Shown here: in pieces, positions 1 through 13,600 of the stretch
How positions within the stretch are numbered: position 1 is the stretch's first letter
Layout: each line of letters starts with the position of its first letter
NCBI RefSeq assembly: GCF_900496995.4
Contig: NC_044018.1
Span: 13,354,501 to 13,418,500 of the forward strand
DNA: 64,000 nt
Direction of reading: 5' to 3'
Source: Aquila chrysaetos chrysaetos
Taxonomy: Eukaryota; Chordata; Aves; Accipitriformes; Accipitridae
Notes under the pieces: generated by a model
Databases searched by the model: none
Told to the model about the DNA's origin: nothing
The model's input: only the letters and a program-made list of their open reading frames with translations
Program-made: the position numbers and the translations under genes

Positions 1-699
1 TTTAATTGTGACTCAATGCGGTTAATATTGTTGCTGTATGTTTCTTATTACCTTTCTGAAGACACATGTAGTCCAGCAAATGCAGGGATGGAGCCACAAC
101 AAAGGCACAGCACCCATCTTTCTGTTACTTCCATCCCTCGGCAAAGCACGTGGCTCTAATAGTACAGGTCAAAGCTATTGATTTATCTTTCAAAATTTCT
201 GTTTGACTATGGAAAATGGCATGGTCTTGAAAACACTGGGGCAATATTCCAGCTGTATTAATTATAGTAAAGGCTGATAAGTGTGGAAAAAATGAAGGTA
301 CTTTGCAATTAGACTAAAAGGAGAGAGATTCATAGATTCGGACTACCTGCTACAGTGAGATATAGTCTACAATAACTTGAACAATTACTTTGATTTCCCA
401 TGTACAGGCAATAAAACTTTTTCCAGAAGCTAAATTAAAGCATGTATTTTAGAATGCAAAACTTATTTTAAGGACATCAGGAGGTAGTGTAAAGCCTATA
501 AAAGGAAGCTATCCATCCTGCAGAAAGAAAGTGTTGATTTTATTGCAGTTCAGTTCATTCTTAAAGACAGAGAATCCCCTCCAGGGCAGACAGGACAGTA
601 ACTGCTGACACTGGCTTTCTTACTCAGAGAATTGCTTATTATTATTTTTTTGAATAAAAGTTTTTTTGGTTGTATTTTAAAACTAGTAAACAGAAGACT

Positions 700-760
700 C
701 AGTAAGTGTACATATATATATACACACATACACACACATATGTTCATAAAAAGGCTTTTT
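700..760 (+). repeat. (TA)n/(CA)n simple repeat
   Basis: An alternating TATATA and ACACAC tract. No gene is seen around it. Confidence 0.85.
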
Positions 761-2299
761 AGTGTAACATTTAAAAAGAATTTAGCTGAAGAACTTTACA
801 AGTAAGAGCCCGAAGGCACTAGTAGAAATTGAAGAGCTTGTGACCCCTGCTAGACTGAGCTATTATGAATGTAACATACTGTAAAGCAGATGTCCGGACT
901 CAGAAGTGCCTCAGGTGCATCATTCTTCCTCAGACATATGGCAGAGATATTGAGCTTACACCACCTGAAAACTTCTTGAGTTTAGTATTAATTCTCCCTC
1001 CCAATAACAATTATCTTATGCAGCTGTCAGAAATTACAGCAGGACTGAAAGGAAGAGTTTTAGTTCTGTTTCCCTTTATTTTCTTTTCAGTGATAAGAGG
1101 GTAAAGTGATTTTACAGAGCACAGAACTGTATTCACTAAGGACCAGTGCTCACTATTGTTATCTGAGTGTGATGCTCTAGAAGTTAATAAAAAAGGAGGC
1201 AGACAGTCTCCTTTGGAAGACTCAAAAGGCATCTGCTTCTCTCCAGTGGACAACAGGGCACCTAGCCACTTACTTGAGTTTACCAAGCATTTAAACCGTA
1301 AGTTCAAGTAAGGTGCCAATTCAAAGCAAGCTCAGAGACATTCAATCAGTACTAAAATGTCACTTCAACTTCAAATTTTTGTTTATCCAAAGATACAGGG
1401 ACTGGAATTCTGCTAGTTCTCTTGGGAAACTGTTCAATATGCTGGTTGACATCACTTTGGTATCTTTTCAGAAGATGCCTACAGTTCTGTTGCATCAGTG
1501 CTGCCTCCTCTGCTTTGATCTATCTGATGAACCTATGGTTTCTGTAACGTGTAGTTACAGAAGAAAAAGTATCATCTTGCAAGGTACCAAAACCACATGG
1601 CACTCATTAAAATTACCATTTGTAACAACACACAGTGTTTGATGTCCCACACCGGCCCATCCAAAGCCTCTGCTTTCCCTCTGCTCAGCTTCTCACCTCC
1701 TTTGCGTACCAGATTGCAGAGGCATCTGAGCTGAACACTCGCTCCTACGCAAAGGCAAGGGCTAGTAGTGTCATCTGTGGAGATCAGTCAGCTTTGCAGT
1801 CTTGTCCCCTATTCTGAAATGTATAAGGCTGTACTGAAAAGCACATTCATTTTTCTGAATTAATGGCTGGATATTTCTGGTACTACAGAAATCAGTTTTT
1901 AAATGTTGGACTGAGGTTTAAATCAGTAAAAAAGTAATTCCAGGTAAAATATATTGTTCCACCCAGATTATTAGATCATTTGAAATATACTACTACAAAG
2001 GAAAGTACCTTTTTTTTAACTGGAAATACATAAATCTATATAAACTGTCCTACATAAACTCCTCATCTTTTTGCCATGATTGTATTTTTACTTTCACTGA
2101 AGCAAAAAAAGTTATAATGGCACCAGGAGAAATAAAAAACCAAAACCCTTGGCCCCAGTTCTTATATTATTTGTACTCTGGAGCCAAGGAAACATTTTTT
2201 TCACATCATGCACACTGAGATCACAGCACTCTCTGCCCCAGGAAATGACTGGCAACATCCCTACTGATAAACTGAACCTTGCCAGGGCTCATTCCTTGG

Positions 2300-2500
2300 C
2301 CCAGAGGCCAGCTGCTGTGGTCAAGTCTATGCTATTAAACTTTCTTAGTTTCCAAAACAAGATGGCCACATCCAAACTACCTGTTGGGAGTGGTCCCTGG
2401 CCTGTTCAAACTCCTGAACTTTGCCTGGGAATTGTCTGGAAGACTATCAATTGGCCTTTATCAAAGCTGTGCCAGGGAATGTTTTTCAGCAGAATAAATT
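2300..2500 (+). repeat. Unclassified dispersed repeat, copy A
   Basis: The segment around GATGGCCACATCCAAACTAC and GGGAGTGGTCCCTGGCC, ending near TCAAAGCTGTGCCAGGGA, matches a segment near 15 kb in the same order and orientation. I do not recognise the family. Confidence 0.4.
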
Positions 2501-2700
2501 ACTGAGTTCAGTAATGGCTCTGGCTCCTGTTAGTTCACTAGTATAGATAGAACCAACAAGAATGGAGTAAGGATTGATCTTTACATGTATTTATTTCTTT
2601 TCCTCTCACGACATAAGGAAATCAAAGAACAGTATTTTATGCATTAGAGATCAGTGCTCACCAGAATGATCTGAATTACAACCCTTTAGATAGTTCAGCA

Positions 2701-2746
2701 TAGCCATATGTATATACATATACACATCTATATGTGCATATGGCTA
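2701..2746. repeat. AT-rich imperfect inverted repeat
   Basis: TAGCCATATG at 2701-2710 is matched by its complement CATATGGCTA at 2737-2746. The TATATACA / TATATGTG flanks partly extend the stem. It sits in a TATA-type simple-sequence region. Confidence 0.7.
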
Positions 2747-4377
2747 TATTCATTTATGTATATATATTGATAACAAAAATTTTGGAGAGGCCATTTAATA
2801 TCACACTTGGAAGCCAATTTCGATCTGTTAGAGGCCAGGAAAAGATATAATATTGGGGCAGAGTCTCTATATCTTCATCTGATATTGGCCATTGCTGAAG
2901 ACAAGATTCTGGACTTAATGAACCTTAGATCTCACCCCATGCAATAATACTGGTGTTTGGAAAGTCTGTCCAGGTTCTAGGAAATGTATTTTTTCAGTCA
3001 TCCAAGCATACATATACAAACCCATAATGTGAGAATACTCCTTTTTATGGTTTCATTTTCCATTTCAATCCACCATCTTAGATATCCTTTGTGGTGAACA
3101 ACCCAAAAAACTGAGTCAGTATAATGAGGCAAATGAAGTCTTGTCCCTTAGGTTTGACTGCAAAATTCTATTCCTAAATAATCTGCAGTTCATAAGAGTT
3201 CAAGATCTGATCATTAATGAAGATTTAACTTGTTCTATGTCCTAATTCTGTGAGATGTGCATGTGTACAATGCTATTCAATAGAGCTAGGTTACTTCAGA
3301 CCTTCCCAGCAAATTATTTGAAGTGCTCCAGACATGATGTCTAAGGTAGCTCTTCTTTTAAATTAAGCAAGGCATCCTCATGAATTAGTGTAGTAGTAGC
3401 CTCACCCAAATACCACTGGAATTTTTCCATTGACTTTGTGAGGTTTGGTTCAGGCTCTATCTAATCTCATCCAGGTATTGTCTGATGAGAAAATATGTCT
3501 GTGCTTCAAAATGCTCCCACACTTAGCAAAAGGAATGGGAGTGGGATGAAAAAACTGTAGGAAAAAATAATGGGAACACTTATCTGGGTAAGTAACCTTT
3601 GAAACTGATCATCATAAGTTAAAAGCCAGTATCTCACCAAAAATTAGAAACCCATCCAAATCTTGATTGAATAATTTTTGATCCAGGCTATCAAGATGCT
3701 TCATTCCTTTCATGAAATAATCAGCACTGTCAAGTCTTGCTGAACTCAGGTAATTCAGAAGGCACTCAGCACCTTCCAGAACTGAAGGAAAGCACCTTTT
3801 GAGGGAAGACACCATCTCACAAATATGCTTATGCAAAAGCTTATTATTTTCACACATCCAGTTGAAACAGGTGAGATTTGTCTTATCTTACTGTAACCAC
3901 TGAGAATTTAGGCATTATTCACCTTGGAATCGCTTTTGTCAAAAGAGAGAAGGGCATCTCAGGAGAGATTTCTCACAGCTCTCTCAGACATCTGCCTTGG
4001 TATGAGATGAATTGCCTTCTGGAGGTGCCTATCTCTCACCATTGCCTGCTGGGAGACCCTAGAAGATTTCCTTGGAATATACATATAACTGAAGTCAATT
4101 GAGATGGATCACAGTCTGAGAATATTTCTGCATATTATGTAAATTACTGCCCACTTTACTATGCAGATATGATCATTTGTGCCCCAGCTTTACAGGGTTG
4201 ATAGGACCGTCCATTTCCATCCCACTACCACTGGTGATTTTCACATGGGACCTGATCTACCTCTGTAAAATCAATGAGAGCTGAATCAAGTATTGTGTCA
4301 AAAACAGAGCTCCAGAAACTTTAAAGAAGTCCTGTCCTGGGAATCTCCCTCTCTGCCAGGGGAATTCCACTGAATAA

Positions 4378-4445
4378 AAACCACCAACAAAACAAACAAA
4401 AAAACCACAAACAAACAAAAAAAACCCAAACCCACAACCATAAAC
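4378..4445 (+). repeat. (CAAA)n-type A/C-rich simple repeat
   Basis: A run of CAAA/ACAAAA/AACCC units with no G. A similar shorter tract occurs at about 5443-5475. Confidence 0.8.
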
Positions 4446-5894
4446 ATCAACTTCCTGCAGAACAAGTGAAAACATAATGCTCCAGGATTGCATAGCTAAC
4501 AAGAAAACTCACTAAAAATTACAAGAAAATTCACTAACAATTGCATATCCAAGAAGAAAATTGCTCTAAAAGCAGTGAATGGTGAGGAAATTTCTGGGGA
4601 AAACTTCACAAAGGAGAATAAAATGAGGAATGTAATAGAAGTTTATCTTTAGAGAAAAAGCTGAACGATTCACCTTACCCCCTTTGCAGTGAACATGAAC
4701 AAACCTTGTGCCACGATATGCTCCTAAATACGCATAGTGTACAACACACTTCAAAACGCTGAGACTACAGGTGAAACCATGGTCCTAACAAACTGAAAAC
4801 CTGTAATGAAACTTGATAAGGTAGTTGAAAACAAAAATAGCTTCAATTTTTACATAAACCATACAGCCTTATATCCATAAACTTGAGACCTGTGAGAGAT
4901 TTTTAAATGTTTCTTGGCATTCATTCATTGGGAGGAATTAACTCTACTGGCCTTAAGATAGATTGAGGGCAACAGGAGGATGTAAAAGGCAAGGCTCATA
5001 TTCATTGGAGGTTCGTGGCATTTACAGTGTTTTAAACAATCATGTTCTAAGGTTGATTTTGCAGGCTGTCTTAGTCACTATCTCCAGTCAAGGCTCTTGT
5101 GTAAACGGGGTTTGTTCTACCCCGACAGTGTGCCTATTGTAACTTGGGGCCACCTGTTAGACAGCATGAAGTGTTGCCTAAAAAAATACACAATAAGCAG
5201 ATTGTTTGTTACAGTTGTGCACAGACAACTGTATTAGTGTTCTTCACAACATATGTCTATATAAACAGAGCTGCAGTGAGCTATTCACCAGAGACTCAAA
5301 CACTGATGAAGAAGCTTCTCTTAAAAGACCCAGGGCTTACAAGCATTGGTTCACCTGTTAGGCTTACATCAGGATTTCAAATGCATGGCTTCAAAGGAGA
5401 AATATTCCTTCAGAAGTTTCTGCAGGAAGTTTTATGCTAGAAGCAAAAAAAAAAACCCACACAAACAAAAAAACCCACTGCAAACCAACATAAACTCCGC
5501 ATTTGGTGGTTTTAGTAGTTCTGTGCAAAGGGAAGGGGTGGGAAATTGACTTCACAGAAGCAGTTTGACTACCTTCTGAAGTAAAAATCATATTATATTA
5601 TTTTATAATACATATGATAATTGCTGTTGTTGTTGCTATTATCAAATAGACCTTCATCCATGTGTCAAGACTAAATCTGAAGTCTCATACAATGAATTTG
5701 TGAGCTCATTCATATCCAGGGTTCTTACAGTCTTGGTGAGACTACCTTGTACAGCCTCTTATTCATTTCACTTTTTCACAGGGAGAGATTTTGAGGGAGG
5801 GCAAGGAATGAAAATGTTTCTTTTTGTTTTGTGCAAGGAAAAATGTTACAGTAAAATAAGCAACAGACACCACTGATAGCAATGGTGTAAGAAA

Positions 5895-5956
5895 GAATAG
5901 AATAGAATAGAATAGAATAGAATAGAATAGAATAGAATAGAATAGAATAGAATAGA
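5895..5956 (+). repeat. (AATAG)n microsatellite
   Basis: There are about twelve uninterrupted copies of the pentamer AATAG, followed by AAAAGAAA. The run is pure, so length is probably polymorphic. Confidence 0.97.
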
Positions 5957-8900
5957 AAAGAAATTACAGAAGTCTTTTAACAAGGTCCATGCAAGGATAA
6001 TCAATTCTATAAACCCAGATCTCAGTAGTTATTGTGCAATGTGATCACAAAAGGCATACCAAGGCCTAACAAGCTCTGCTACACAACTGCCTGACAATAC
6101 TGGAGTATATGTGAGGAGGCATACATGAGTGTCTATTCCTCCTGTCTCTCTGGTAGCAGAGAAGAGGCATGGAGCAAGTCTCTTTGGCTGCCATCCTCCT
6201 GCATCAGCTTGCCTCCCGGAGCTGGTGCAGGTGTGGGACATAAACTCTTCCAGCAGAAAAGCCCATTGCAGCTAAGTCCTCCTGGAGCAAGGACACAGAA
6301 CCAGAATGTGAAACGGGGGTCACCATCTGGTGCCTGCTCTGCTGCTATAGCAGCCTCGCTCTGTATTTTGCTCTCCAGGGCTAAATTATTACATGACTAT
6401 CCAGCCCCTACAAAGAAGGATTTTTGCAGAGGGTAGCAGCACTCTTCCTACACCACTAAAGCTGATCCCCAACATACAAAACAACTATCGGAGAAAAAAA
6501 AAAAAGAATTATGAGGGGATTTTTATTCTCCAGCATAGAACAAAAGAACTGCAGCAATTTATTGTCTAATGACTGTCATAAAAGTTCACTTTACAGCTGA
6601 ACTCCTCTAAGCACCATAGATCAACTGTTCTAGCTCCAAATACATATTGGAATTATTTTAAGCCTATTTTTCATGTATGAAGTGTTTACTCTGATACTGT
6701 TAAAAAGTAGCTGTGCAGGTTTTGGGTCTATTCAAAACAAAAACATTATGAACCCATCTTCTGTCTTTTTTTTTTGTTTTGTTTTTTTTTTTGTTTTCAG
6801 AAAGGAGTGTTTGCTCTAAGGAGCAGCATTAAAGAGAAGATTTTTAAAAGGTTCTGCTTCAAGGTTAGTTAACCCACATTTTTTCACAAATTACCATGAA
6901 AGCTTTTTCCCTGTGCTGGTTTCTTTCTGTTAACACAAAGAATACAATGCCTCCCAGTTTTACACATTATAGCGGTCTCTGTTTGGAGTAATATTTTATT
7001 TCATAATATAGGCATAATTTTGTAAAAAAATCAAGCTATTGTGTTTTCTCAGCACCATTTTGTGTAATATTTCTGAATTTCTTTTTAGTTCATTGTAGAA
7101 ACACTTTTTATTTCCAGATACATATTAAAGTCTGAAGCTGCACACGTTTCATAACCTTCTTTCCAAAGTTAAATATCCAAATTAGTTCATGGTTAAATAA
7201 GTCCAGTTTGGAAACAGTTTTCCTAACTATGCATATGGTGGCACTTTGGATGGGTGCTGAAATTAGTTCATAACGGTGATTATCTTGACACCCTTAGCTG
7301 AGATGTTATTGTGCATTCAACAGCCTACAGCATGGAGAGCTACAGCATGAAGAATATGGCTGCATAATAAATGGACGAAGCACGTTTATACCTCATGTAC
7401 AGTTTTGGCCTGCCTACTACAGTTAAGAGTAGCAATGAAGATACCATGGCATGATTTCTACTTTAATGGTAGCAACCAGAGAGTTGTTGCTCTATGTTTT
7501 ACAAGGACAGCAGGGAACACTGCTTTGAAACAAAGGAGCTCAGGCTCCTGGCTAGGAAAATGGCAGAAGGAGGGGAGTGAAGACTGGTAACAGGCTAGAG
7601 AGGGATTCCTGTTTTCTTTACTCTCCCAAGATCCACTCCAACCACGCCAAATGATGTACACTGAACATTTTATGTTTCATAGTCTCATTAATAAGATATG
7701 CCAGCGCCCATACTGCCAGTCTTCATTTTGCAATTAGAGATTAAGACCATCATGGCTATGAAAGCATGCACTGTAATCCCACATACCGCACCTTTGCTGC
7801 ACAGCCCTCCCTAGAGAGACAAAAAGTGGATAGAAGTTTTGTTAACCCTGTTTTACAGAACAATCTAAAAGACTGTGACCATGTCTGTACCAAATCACAG
7901 CCGGTCCCAGAAACAGCAGGAAGCACGGGCAGGAGGAAGGGATGCAAAGTGGTGGGAGTCCACCAGCCTGCCAGGAGCATTAGCTGGATTGTTCCAAAAC
8001 TGAACTGAAGGAGTTTATGCAAACAAGCAATGCAGGCGGATGGCAAATTTGGCCTCAAACCCTGCTCCAGGATTGACACTTGCACAAAGTCACTCAGACA
8101 GTTCATAGGACAACTCACAGTGAATCCAAATCTCTAGTCAAGAGACCAGTCCTAGCACAAAATCCTAAGTAAAAAAAGGGCAAAATGAGCTTCTGTACAG
8201 TGGCCAGATTTGTGAATGGAACGAAATGTGTTCATTTTCCCGGCAGAACAAACAAAAGAGAATCCCCGTCCCTCCCAAATTCTGTCTTGGGTTATATGAA
8301 ATCTTTCATTTTGTTATCAAAACTGTTTTCTTACATACTTGTGTTTGCTTCATTTTCTTATTTTTATAATCTAATTACATTTAGCATAGAAACTTTGAAA
8401 ATGAAAATTTGAGACATTTATTAACAATGTTGAAGTGAATGCTTGTTTTTTTCAATATTTTGGTTTTGGTGGATGAGAAGGAAATAAATGGGAGGAAGCA
8501 GAGAGTTTGCACAGTTAATCTCTAACAATGAGATTAACTTTTTTTCCTCCAAAACCACATTTTTTGATGATTTTAAGAGGCGCTACATAGGGGATTCCTC
8601 TTTCATCACAAATCATTGCTAATACAATGAAATTGCTGAAGAAATTGAATTTTCCAATAGCAATTGTTAAATTTTATCCTGCAATTAAAGGTTTCCTTGA
8701 AAACGAAGCAGCAATGTCAAAGTGTACAGTGGAATTATAAAACCTGTTTTTATTCAATGCTAAATACAACTGCAGACATATCTAATTCTATCTGGAAATC
8801 TTTATATAAAATGGCCAACAGGAATGTTGCACAGCTATGCATGATATCCCAGCACATGTGGCCATGCTCCTCTTTGCTTATTGAGGAACTTCAGGCTACT

Positions 8901-10203
8901 GTTCCCTCCAGTTCTTCAAGCAGCTTTGCTCTGGGAGAGATGGGGACAGGGAATAAATAAGAAAATCAAGGAACTGTGGCAATGCAAAATATGAAGGGGT
9001 CTGGCAAAGGCAGTTAGCACAGCTCCTATGGCACTGTGATAGCTGAGATGTCAAAAGCATGCATCAGAAATGGAGAAACCAATATGTTAGAATTACAGGC
9101 ACTATGTGTTAGCAGCAGCCAACCTGGCTTCATATTTGGCTAATGAATACATACACAGGTTTCAGGCCTGCTGGTGACATTCACACAAGATGATGGTTAG
9201 GAAAATAGGAATTGTTTTTACCGAAAACAAAGATTTTTATTGAAAATGTCAATGTTCAATTAAAAAAAAAAAAACAACAGAAAGTGAAATATGCAGACTT
9301 TTCCCATTTATTTATTTTGCTTAAATCTTTTAATTTGAGCATTTAGAGGTTTTGACCAAAAAGAAAAAAAAAAAAAAAAGAAAAGAAAAAAATACTTTTC
9401 TAGAAAGGCAGAGGTTTTTGTGATTTGGCAGAGGTTTTCTGGGATTTGTCATTACATGACTGAAATTTTATCAGCTTCTTCATTTGCTTGTACATTACTG
9501 GTTCAACACCAATCTTTTCAAGTTGTTAATGACACAGGTCTTCTGTTATTTAGGTTGTAAATGCCCTGAATCAAAGCCTGTGTCAATGGGGGCTTGACAA
9601 TATTCCTGGCATGCACATTATATGGAGAACTTCCTGGCTGCTCCTTTAACATATACGTCCATCATTATTTGTTCAGCTTCTTCTGGGATCAGAGTTTATT
9701 AAACAACAGAACAAAAAGCAAGCAAAACAAAAGAAGAAAATCTCAGACTAAGGCTGCATTTCCTTAAAACTGTCTACTTTCTTCTGTGTCATTAGAAATT
9801 AGTTTCTTAGAGGTACTGCAGAGGTTTCTTAAGACACTGGAGCATTGCTGGTAACCTGTGTCTAACATCTCCCCTGCATTCAGCAAGAGTCCTGATGTTG
9901 CAATAACTGGAATATTAGAAGACTCTGAACTCTTTTGGGCATGAAACTGGTTGTTTTCCTTTGTTTTATTTTTGCTTCATTTTTTGTCTGCTGAGTGCCT
10001 AAACATACACTGGAGCTCTAAAAATGCAGATCTGAATGATGCTAATGATGCACCCAAACAGCTTCCTGCAATCCAAGTCTAGAGGTATATCCTTACATAG
10101 CACTACCCTGTGCTGGTTGATGTACGGGCTCACCAGGAGCTGGTTGGGGTACTTCTGTACACTGAGTTTGTTGTAGTTAAACTATTATTTTAATCGACTA
10201 TTT

Positions 10204-10798
10204 GTATCAGAATTAGTGTGGCCAGCAGGACTAGGGCAGTGATCGTCCCCCTGTACTCGGCACTGGTGAGGCCGCACCTCGAGTACTGTGTTCAGTTTTG
10301 GGCCCCTCACTACAGGAAAGACAGGGAGGTGCTGGAGCGTGTCCAGAGAAGGGCAACGAAGCTGGTGAAGGGTCCAGAGCACAAGTCTTATGAGGAGCGG
10401 CTGAGAGAACTGGGGCTGTTTAGCCTGGAGAAGAGGAGGCTGAGGGGAGACCTTATCGCTCTCTACAACTACCTGAAAGGAGGCTGTAGAGAGGTGGGGG
10501 TCAGTCTCTTCTCCCAAGTAACAAGCAATAGGACAAGAGGAAATGGCCTCAAGTTGCGCCAGGGGAGGTTTAGTTTGGATACTAGGAAAAATTTCTTCAC
10601 TGAAAGGGTTGTCAAGCATTGGAACAGGCTGCCCAGGGAAGTGGTTGAGTCACCGTCCCTGGAGGTATTTGAAAGATGTGTGGATGTGGCACTTACGGAC
10701 ATGGTTTAGTGGTGGATTTGGCAGTGGTAAGTTAACAGTTGGACTTGATGATCTTAAAGGTCCTTCCCAACCTAAATGATTCTATGATTCTATGACTA
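10204..10798 (+). mobile_element. CR1 LINE, 5'-truncated, well-preserved 3' part
   Basis: This is a non-LTR retroposon copy of the avian CR1 family. It holds the last part of the reverse-transcriptase ORF, followed by the characteristic tail ending ATGATTCTATGATTCTATGA. The frame from 10218 to 10709 (163 codons) is uninterrupted and reads as the CR1 C-terminus, including [19 protein letters not shown] and [19 protein letters not shown]. The copy is truncated at its 5' end near 10204, typical for CR1, and cannot move on its own. The open frame suggests a fairly recent insertion. Confidence 0.93.
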
Positions 10799-11934
10799 CT
10801 GTGTTATTTAGGAGAAATCACAGAAAATTAAATTTCTGCTAAAACTGAAGTCATATATCTCTTAAGGATTTAGGACCCCACCTGCAAAATGTACACACAT
10901 TGCTTTATTCTACTGTATTGCAAAAAAATACTTGATTGGAGTTTTTAGTGGGAACTTGAAACCTTGGATAGTGACATCAAAATTTTCCTGCATTTGATTG
11001 AAGTGTGAATCATCTTGTCTAATGGTCCGTCTGGCCACTGGAGAGTACTGTGTGTACCACCAGACTAAGGTGATAAGCAAGTCACTCTACATTCAAAATA
11101 TCATTTGAATTCACATCCACAACTAAAACAACACACGTTTCCCCCCAATAAGAGAGAGACGAAGTGAGGTGGGGATACAGGACAGACAGTGGAAATTAAT
11201 CCGGGTTTTCAGTTTTCCAACTGCCTCCTATTATTCTTGTCACGTTTCAAAAGTGTTTAATAACTGCTTACTAGAAATCCTAAAACTTTTAAGAAATGTT
11301 ATTGCAACCTTTTGATTCTTTCTTGGAATGTTTCTTGGTATAACTGATTATAGTTACAAAAAGTTACTACAATTCTGTATCAGTTTAGGGACAGAGAGAT
11401 GCATTGAATAGTATGAATATGATTTTTCATGAGACGTTTTACTGAAGACTGGTATTTAATAATATCTGTATTTAACTCTATGATTTCTTATTTTATATTT
11501 TTGACCCATTTTCAATACACTAGTTCCGAAAAGTGGGCTTTCTAGGGACAAGCTCCATGATGTGCTACTGATAGTTGGGTGATACTGCTTTTTAACATGG
11601 TTTTGTGTTAATACATCCATTTTACACTAGGAAGGCCTTCTATTCCTGGAGCTGGCCATTCAAACTGCGAAGGAATATACAGAATAAGGAATAAGGAATA
11701 TATTGATCCTAAAGCGGTTGTGTATATTTAAGGAATCCGAGGCATTTTTACCGACATTCCTGTATTTAGCGTATTTTGATTTAAGTGACTACGCTCTGCC
11801 TATCAGGAAACTTCCCTGCCATTTTGCTTACTTCACGCCACTCCTCATTACTGCTGGATGGTGCTCATCTGCATTTGAAGAAGCAAGAGCCAGCTCCTGG
11901 GCTGGTGTCAGCATCATTGCTCCATGGGCTCATC

Positions 11935-11972
11935 CTGATTTACACCAGCTCAGGATCCGATCCATATTTTCT
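11935..11972 (+). repeat. Old sauropsid-type repeat relic
   Basis: TGATTTACACCAGCTCAGGA followed by TCCGATCC resembles a 'ttacaccagctgaggatctgg' repeat end that I recall as common in reptile and bird DNA. A second probable copy is at 29925-29965 (GTTACACCAATTTG, then CTGCCGAGGATCTGG). Confidence 0.35.
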
Positions 11973-12279
11973 ATCTCTGTGACATGATTTGGGCTAAGTT
12001 ACACCCTATAAATCTATTCTCAGTCGTTATTTTCTGCCTCTCAAGCTTCCAATAGGAGAGCCTGTATTCAGGTTTCACAGCCGGGCAACAAAAGGCTTCC
12101 CCTGGGTACTATGCTACTCTTTTAAAAACTAAAGCACACGGCCCGTGGAGGCAGAGCGTTTAAATAGCAACATTCATTACCCCGGCTGAAGGAAAAAAGG
12201 TCAGCTCCAGCGGTAATCTCCTGCTGTAAATTTGCTAGAGAAACAACATGCCAATAAAAGTACGCGCTAAACAATATTG

Positions 12280-13065
12280 TCGGCCCCGGGACGCTCGCCG
12301 CCTCCAGCCCCGCCGGCGACATCGACGGCGTACACCGGGACGTTCCGGGGAGCCCCTCGCGCCGGGGGGTCCCGCGGCGCACCCCGCAGGCCCAGCCCCA
12401 GGAGCGGGCCCGGCCGCCCGCTCCCCGCAGGCAGCCGCCAAGGAGGGCGCGCGGGGCGTCGCGCGCCGGCCGCCCTCCCTCGCGCGAGGAAGGATCCCTG
12501 GCGGGAAGGCGGGCGACGGCCCCCGCTGACAGATTTTTCGGCACGTTGCAGGCGGGTTGGCCGCGTGCCTGGCAATCCGCTAGGACTGACACATTTTGGG
12601 CAGAGCGGCGGTACGCGGGGAGCCATGTGGCCGATGTTAGTAAACATTATCCCGCGCAGTCTGGCGTGCCGTTGCCGGCAGCGGGAGGGTGAGCGGCTTG
12701 GCGGCGCGCAGGGCCCGGCCGGGGCGGCCGAGCTGCCCGGGGACGCCGGCCAAGGCCCGTCATCCAGCAGCTGCTCCCGTCTCCCCAGCAACGGCGAGGA
12801 ACAATGGACTGGAAATCCAGCCGGCCGCCTCTATGGAGAGGGCCCTACGGAGGGAGAGGGCCCGCTGCCCAGCCTGGGGGCAGCCTGCCCGCCTCCCGAA
12901 AAGAGCGCGCCCCGAAAGGCACAACAAGGCACGCAAAACGGCATCGGGCTGTGTCATCTCCCCCCGGCGCCCCTTCGGGCACGTTCCCCCTAGCCGTCCA
13001 GGTGTTCGGGCTCCATTTTGATTGCGCCTCCCCCGCCACCCAGGCGGAGGGAGAGGTTTAACAGT
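12280..13065. other. Orphan CpG island downstream of MYCN
   Basis: A sharply bounded GC- and CpG-rich block sits in AT-rich DNA about 18 kb beyond the MYCN poly(A) site. A SOX-like palindrome ACAATATTGT lies at its left edge (about 12271-12280). It also contains a forkhead-like GTAAACA (about 12639-12645) and a donor-like GGGAGGGTGAGCGG (about 12684-12697). Long frames on both strands (up to 238 codons) are Ala/Gly/Pro/Arg-rich with no recognisable domain. It could be the promoter of an unannotated non-coding RNA or an enhancer-associated island. Confidence 0.6.
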
Positions 13066-13600
13066 AAAGGCTGGATGGCACGGTGTTAAAACCACGGCGG
13101 CTGGATTTCCGCGGAAATTTGTGGGGCTTTCTCTCTCCTGTCGCAGTTTCAGACCTGGGTCTGTGTGGCAGAGATTAGACTTTGGTTCGTACCTCATCAC
13201 TCTGCAAAACGGAGGGGCTTCTGTCCCCGCCTCGGACAGTCCTCTCAGTTTTACACCAAAATTCCGAGCTTTCAGCTTGATTCTGCTTTCAAATGTAACC
13301 CTTCTCGCCACAGGCAACAAAAAAAAGGGCATGGATTTAATGCACCTCAAAACCCTCTTGACAAGTGACTGGGCTGTCCTGAGGTTGCCACTCAGAAACC
13401 TGGGAAAGCAAAGGTAGCCTCCCTTGTGCACTTGCAGCAGGAAGAATTTCTCCCACTTGTAAGACCTCTACAGCTGTGCACAAACAAGGAAATCTTTATA
13501 AGAGGAGTGGACACACTTATAAACTTGGAAAAATACAGCAGCAGTCTCTATACGCAAATAAAACCCCCCATCCTCTCCTAGTAAGTCCAATATTAATTGA

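Larger units (their letters stand above)
1..10203. other. Non-coding region without a recognisable gene
   Basis: AT-rich DNA with short random frames. It holds the simple repeats listed separately and copy A of the unclassified repeat. One minus-strand frame at 3612-3857 (81 codons) has a helical, protein-like composition and is discussed as a finding. No other coding signal is seen. Confidence 0.7.

Noticed and set aside
12277..12993. 238-codon plus-strand frame in the orphan CpG island
   Set aside because: It is GC-driven, overlaps long frames on both strands and shows no domain. The island is described without calling a gene.
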